The translations under genes and the position numbers were made by a program. From Diadema setosum (taxonomy: Eukaryota > Echinodermata > Echinoidea > Diadematoida > Diadematidae), in the NCBI RefSeq assembly GCF_964275005.1, contig NC_092686.1, positions 18,180,547 through 18,244,546 on the forward strand: a stretch of 64,000 nucleotides of DNA, in the 5' to 3' direction. The notes under the pieces were generated by a model. The model did no database searches, had not been told where the DNA came from, and saw only the letters and a list, made by a program, of their open reading frames with translations. This document shows positions 60,188 to 64,000 of this stretch, piece after piece (position 1 is the first letter of the stretch; every line of letters starts with the position of its first letter).

Positions 60188-60235
60188 AAATCCTGCATGT
60201 GCACTTCCAACTTTCAGCAAACGAGCCCAGCGTCA

Positions 60236-60429
60236 GTGAGTGGCGATTGTGATGACCTCTGAATTTGTCAGGCACTTTTCGATTGAGTGGACGAGACTTG
60301 TAGCAGGGATCTCGTAATGTACACGTACATCACACTGACTGTATCTACCTTGCACTTGCAGTGCAGTGCCAGAATGTGCTTCACTATGTTCCAAATTCGA
60401 CAAGCTGTCCTTTCTTGCTGGGCTCTTGC
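60236..60429 (-). other. Open frame of about 64 codons upstream of C1orf74, same frame
   Basis: Preceded by a good acceptor (GTATGTTTTGCAG, exon edge 60429). The frame reads KSPARKDSLSNLEHSEAHSG, continues through QCDVRVHYEIPATSL and ends EVITIATH at TGA 60233-60235, in phase with the C1orf74 frame. No ATG lies in it, so any translation must start in an upstream exon. It may be 5' untranslated exon sequence, the last coding exon of another transcript, or an N-terminal extension read through the TGA. I do not recognise the peptide. Confidence 0.4.
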
Positions 60430-60732
60430 CTGCAAAACATACAAAGTGTAGTAGCTAGTTCATGAGGATGGATTGAAGACTTGGATTCTGATCCTGTAGG
60501 CCTTGTAGCTCATTGAACAATAGCCCAACCAGATGACATGCAAGTGCTGATGTGTTTGATGTGTAGAGGCACTCGAGGCAGGGGTAAACCTGTGTATAGT
60601 TAATTGAACATAAACATGTATAAAGAGATGATATAGAACCGGAACCTAGTAAGTAGTATTGGTTGAGATCGGGATTCTGCTTTTACTTTTTTGCAAGATA
60701 CTTTGCGGTTAGAAACCACTTTATGAAACGTT

Positions 60733-61034
60733 AAAGTACGATTCCGTGAGGAATTCAAATTTTATTTGATGAAAATCGGTTTTGAAATGACCGAGTCATA
60801 CGTACAAAAACAAAGTAAAACAAAGCGGTCGATCCAAGAAGGTGGGTCCCACCTTTCATTAGGGTCACTTCATTTAGGATATCTCAGCCATTTCAAAACC
60901 AATTTTTATCAAATAAACTTTGAATTCCCCTTACAATTATAATAAGAGGTTTCTCACCATCTCAAAAAGTACCTTTTAAAAAAATGTTGGAAAGCTGAAG
61001 TCTCATTTCATCCAAAACTATACCATCCCTTTAA
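60733..61034. mobile_element. TTAA MITE, family B
   Basis: Starts TTAAAGTACGATTCCGTGAG and ends ACCATCCCTTTAA. The inner arms pair (ATTTGATGAAAATCGGTTTTG with AAAACCAATTTTTATCAAAT). Right half matches 22480-22650. About 300 bases upstream of the C1orf74-like exon. Confidence 0.7.
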
Positions 61035-63629
61035 TGCTTAGACAGCTCGCCACATTAGCAGTATAGCCCTGTGGTACGGGGCAACTAAAATTTGATGTTG
61101 GGCCACCAAATTTCTCAAAATGCTATCTTTTGGTGGCCTAATCAGGCACTTTAAGACAATGGATTGTCACATTTCCATAATAATTTTAGACCACCACATT
61201 TCTTTTTCAGGCCACCAAAATTCCAGACAGTGGAACAAGTGCAGAATCATGCGAGGCGTATGACAGTAGCTTGACCAATGACCTATGAACTGGAGTACGT
61301 ACGTAGGCAGTAAAAACCCGCTCTACGTACAGAGTACCAGTACTTGAAATAATAATGTTTGAAGTCTCTGTAGTGCTCATCTTCCGTCCTTCCTTCTTTC
61401 TTTCTTTTTCTTTTCTTTCCTTATTCTCAGAAAGACTTCAATTTCTAATAATGTCCTTCGACTAATCTTAAAAATAGATACAACCCTACATTACCCTAAC
61501 CTTGGTTCCGAGTACAGATGCACGCACCCTATAAATGGTGGGACTTATTTAACGATTTTGCCCAAGTCTCTGGTCCACGAACCAACGAGCCTATGATTTT
61601 AATATAGGGCCATTTCATGAGCTTGCAGAAGAACAAACCAATGAGTCTACGATTGGGGCTATTCCACAATTTTCCTTTTCCCATCCCCCCACCCCCATCA
61701 TCAGGCACCTGTTTAATAATAATGTTCAATAAACCCAGTTTATTTCAATGATCTCTTCTCCACTCAACAAGTAGCAAATCCTAAAGTCACATAATGAACA
61801 GAGTTCTGTTGCTGACATGATGTGGGAGGAAATCAAGACCACCTTACACAAACATACTCCAATGGCAAAAGCTAAATACATTGTAAATAAAGTAGACCTC
61901 TAACGTTAGACCTGATCAGTGATATGGCTATGCACCGTCAAAAATGACATCTGGTCGTTTTAGTCAGCCTGCCGTGGATCACTTCTGCAGCCAAGCGAAG
62001 AAACTGCCAGAAGCAGAAGGAAGAAATGTGCAGAATCAGGGATCGGGATCTCACTCAGGGTCCAGCCGGAGATGACAGAGTTCAGAGAGGTCTCCCATCA
62101 AAGATCACTCATAAATCAAAATGCTGTGCATCATGCACTGGAGTGTACGATGTTTGCATGCATATGCGCTTCCTTGTACCAAGTATTTACTTGTCGGCTG
62201 CTAGCGCTGGATAAAATTGTGTTATGCTTGCTAATGTTTCTCCAGTTATAGAACATTATCAAATATTACTCTAGTTTTCATAAACCTGTATACCGTATTT
62301 ACTTTTAGTCCGATAAATTTATTTTACATATATTATGATAACATATTTGAATTTAAGAACAAAATACTTAAAAAAAACATGTAAACGAGACTTCCATTCT
62401 AGTTTGGCAACAATTACATAATGGCTCCCAGAACTGCAGTGTTGCCCCTGCGACAATGACGTCAATCCCAAGCTTTTGCTGCATGCATGATAGACCTTAC
62501 AGCTCATACTGTCACATCTCAGACCACTACCGGTGGCAGGTACGTAGGGTTTCTACGGTACGGGTACGTGCTATGGTACATTTTACGTACGTTGGTACCT
62601 AAATAGGCCTATAAAACTTACTAGACCGTCTACGTAGTTCTGGCCATGATAGAGATGGGATGAGTGAGCGAGAACACCGAGGAGGAGCACAAAATAGAAA
62701 AGGTATTTCCATACTAGATTATATTCATATTATCCTGGAGTGGATCTTGAAATCAGGGTCACACGGGTTTTGTTGTTTTTATAGCGCAATCTGCAACTCC
62801 TTTGGCCAACGGATACGAGCTCGAGCCTGAGGCCGTTTGTTGACTCCTACTTTTACACAGTGTCAGTGGATGTTTGAGAGTACACTGCCGGCTGCCTACA
62901 CTATGACAGCTAGATAGAGAGTGATAGGGGTCTATAAGAATCTGCATCTGCAGTGATGTGTTCTTGGTTTGAAGAGAAGGTTTCTAGATCATCTAGCCTA
63001 CAGTAATTACCGCCATGATCGCCCGCATCGGCTAAATTTCTACCTAGACAGAGTCGGGGCACCACTACTGCCAGTTTGCTGCAGGGGTCCAGTTTGCGGC
63101 ACCCCTAGGAATATCTAACCATATCTTCAAAAGTCAAAGGGTAGACCCCCCTATTTTTTTCTAAATTGTTTTATTTGAAGAGCAACTGAAGAGCTTTCTT
63201 TTAATACCAGAATCATGAAATAACTCGGATGGTGGCCTTCATAATTCTAATTTAAACTGTCTGTGTCACACTGTTTTTAAAAAGGCAAAGTAGATTTATT
63301 TCTATGACTTTCTTAACAAAACATAACGGTTAAGATTTTGTTCTGTTGCTAGGCCAGGCAACCACCATTATCCCTTGTTTGTATCTTTCTACAAAATCTT
63401 ACTATGAAAAGAGGCCTGGCATGGTAAGGATATTCCTCGTGTAACGGTTAGTAATTCTAACTGTGTTTAGATATGGTCTAATATTCTAAAATTAATTTCC
63501 TTTGTCAGTTTTGAGGATTGCAACAGTCAGTGACCAAAATGTCGGGGATGGGTCCGGTTTGCGGCACCTATGGGATTTACACACATAGCGCTATTTTACA
63601 TGTCAAAATGGGTGGAAATTGACGAAATA
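61035..63629. other. Intergenic DNA, no gene seen
   Basis: Contains a GGCCACCAAA repeat pair at 61108-61215, a TTTCTTTC run at 61393-61420 and GTACGTAC-rich DNA at 62535-62600. The short open frames have no recognisable content. Confidence 0.4.
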
Positions 63630-64000
63630 CAGTTGAACCTCTCTTATCCGGCCTCCCTTTATCACTGTTTATCCGGATCTCTCTATTATACGGACGCAAT
63701 CTCGCCGTGATTTTTTTTTTTTTTTAATAATTACGGGAGGAAAGGGGGATTCCCAACTCCTTGAGAACTCCTACACAAACACACACGAATTACACATTAC
63801 TTCCAACATTAACATACACCTCTATTTTGGGGTCTGTTACTGAGTGTAACAATGAAAAGGTTGCAGTATACACATTACTCATGTGGTACTACAATGGGCT
63901 ACATCAGTACATGTGTATGTATGTACATGTATAAAGCATTGAGTCTCCCGTATCCGGCCAAATCCCTTATCCGGATGAGCCCCGGTCCCAACTTGTCCGG
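63630..64000. mobile_element. pogo-like MITE, ATCCGG family, copy 2, cut by window end
   Basis: Starts at TA followed by CAGTTGAACCTCTCTTATCC. The last 80 bases (GTATCCGGCCAAATCCCTTATCC region, to CCGGTCCC) are the reverse complement of the left end of the copy at 34829. The other terminus lies beyond the window. Confidence 0.75.

Noticed and set aside
61108-61215. GGCCACCAAA/TTTGGTGGCC motif pair as a transposon end
   Set aside because: Copies are short and irregularly placed, with no defined ends or target duplication.
62026-62214. Cys-containing frame of 62 codons, possible exon
   Set aside because: No partner exons and no recognisable motif.
1-64000. tRNA or rRNA genes
   Set aside because: I looked for A-box and B-box (GGTTCGAATCC-like) patterns and for conserved rRNA blocks and found none.

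Overview
This is a window of animal nuclear DNA: genes are split by GT-AG introns with class-typical exons, there are no operons or ribosome binding sites, and the introns are packed with short inverted-repeat DNA transposons. The gene set (a 13-exon HSPA14, a 4-exon MANF, a C1orf74/DUF4504 gene) is metazoan. The abundance of TTAA- and TA-flanked miniature elements and the compact marine-invertebrate style of the introns suggest a marine invertebrate deuterostome, most likely an echinoderm such as a sea urchin. The species call is inference only.

Layout. 1-6.4 kb: repeats only, including a 590-bp inverted-repeat element, an ACGTC-rich foldback stretch and a 1.6-kb TATGGT minisatellite. 6.4-17.0 kb (+): eleven exons of an amidase-signature enzyme that closely resembles the bacterial (Rhodococcus) nitrile-pathway amidases; its first exon is not visible. 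17-21 kb: 3' flank and intergenic DNA with diverged tandem repeats. 21.4-22.1 kb (+): a small, unrecognised gene with a charged coiled coil. 22.2-24.5 kb: repeats, including a very recent 239-bp tandem duplication. 24.6-47.35 kb (-): HSPA14, an Hsp70-like ribosome-associated chaperone, complete in 13 exons; its 8.3-kb first intron holds a dense nest of foldback elements. 47.75-54.0 kb (+): MANF, complete in 4 exons. 54-59 kb: repeats and MANF 3' flank. 59.2-60.4 kb (-): a C1orf74-like gene in one main exon. 60.7-64 kb: repeats, ending in a truncated pogo-like element.

How the genes relate. HSPA14 and MANF are head to head with only 395 bp between their ATG codons, so they probably share a promoter. 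Both act in protein folding (cytosolic nascent chains; endoplasmic reticulum stress), which makes the pairing biologically suggestive. The amidase is an independent metabolic gene. Nothing links C1orf74 or the coiled-coil gene to the others.

The most striking observations are: a bacterial-style amidase fully adapted to introns; a transposon end that supplies the polypyrimidine tract of one amidase exon; a probable GC-AG intron in the same gene; the HSPA14/MANF bidirectional promoter; an open frame of about 65 codons that runs into C1orf74 with one in-frame TGA between them; and a 2.8-kb foldback structure with a younger element of perfect 5-bp target duplication inserted in its loop. No retroviral or Polinton-like element, CRISPR array, tRNA or rRNA gene was seen.
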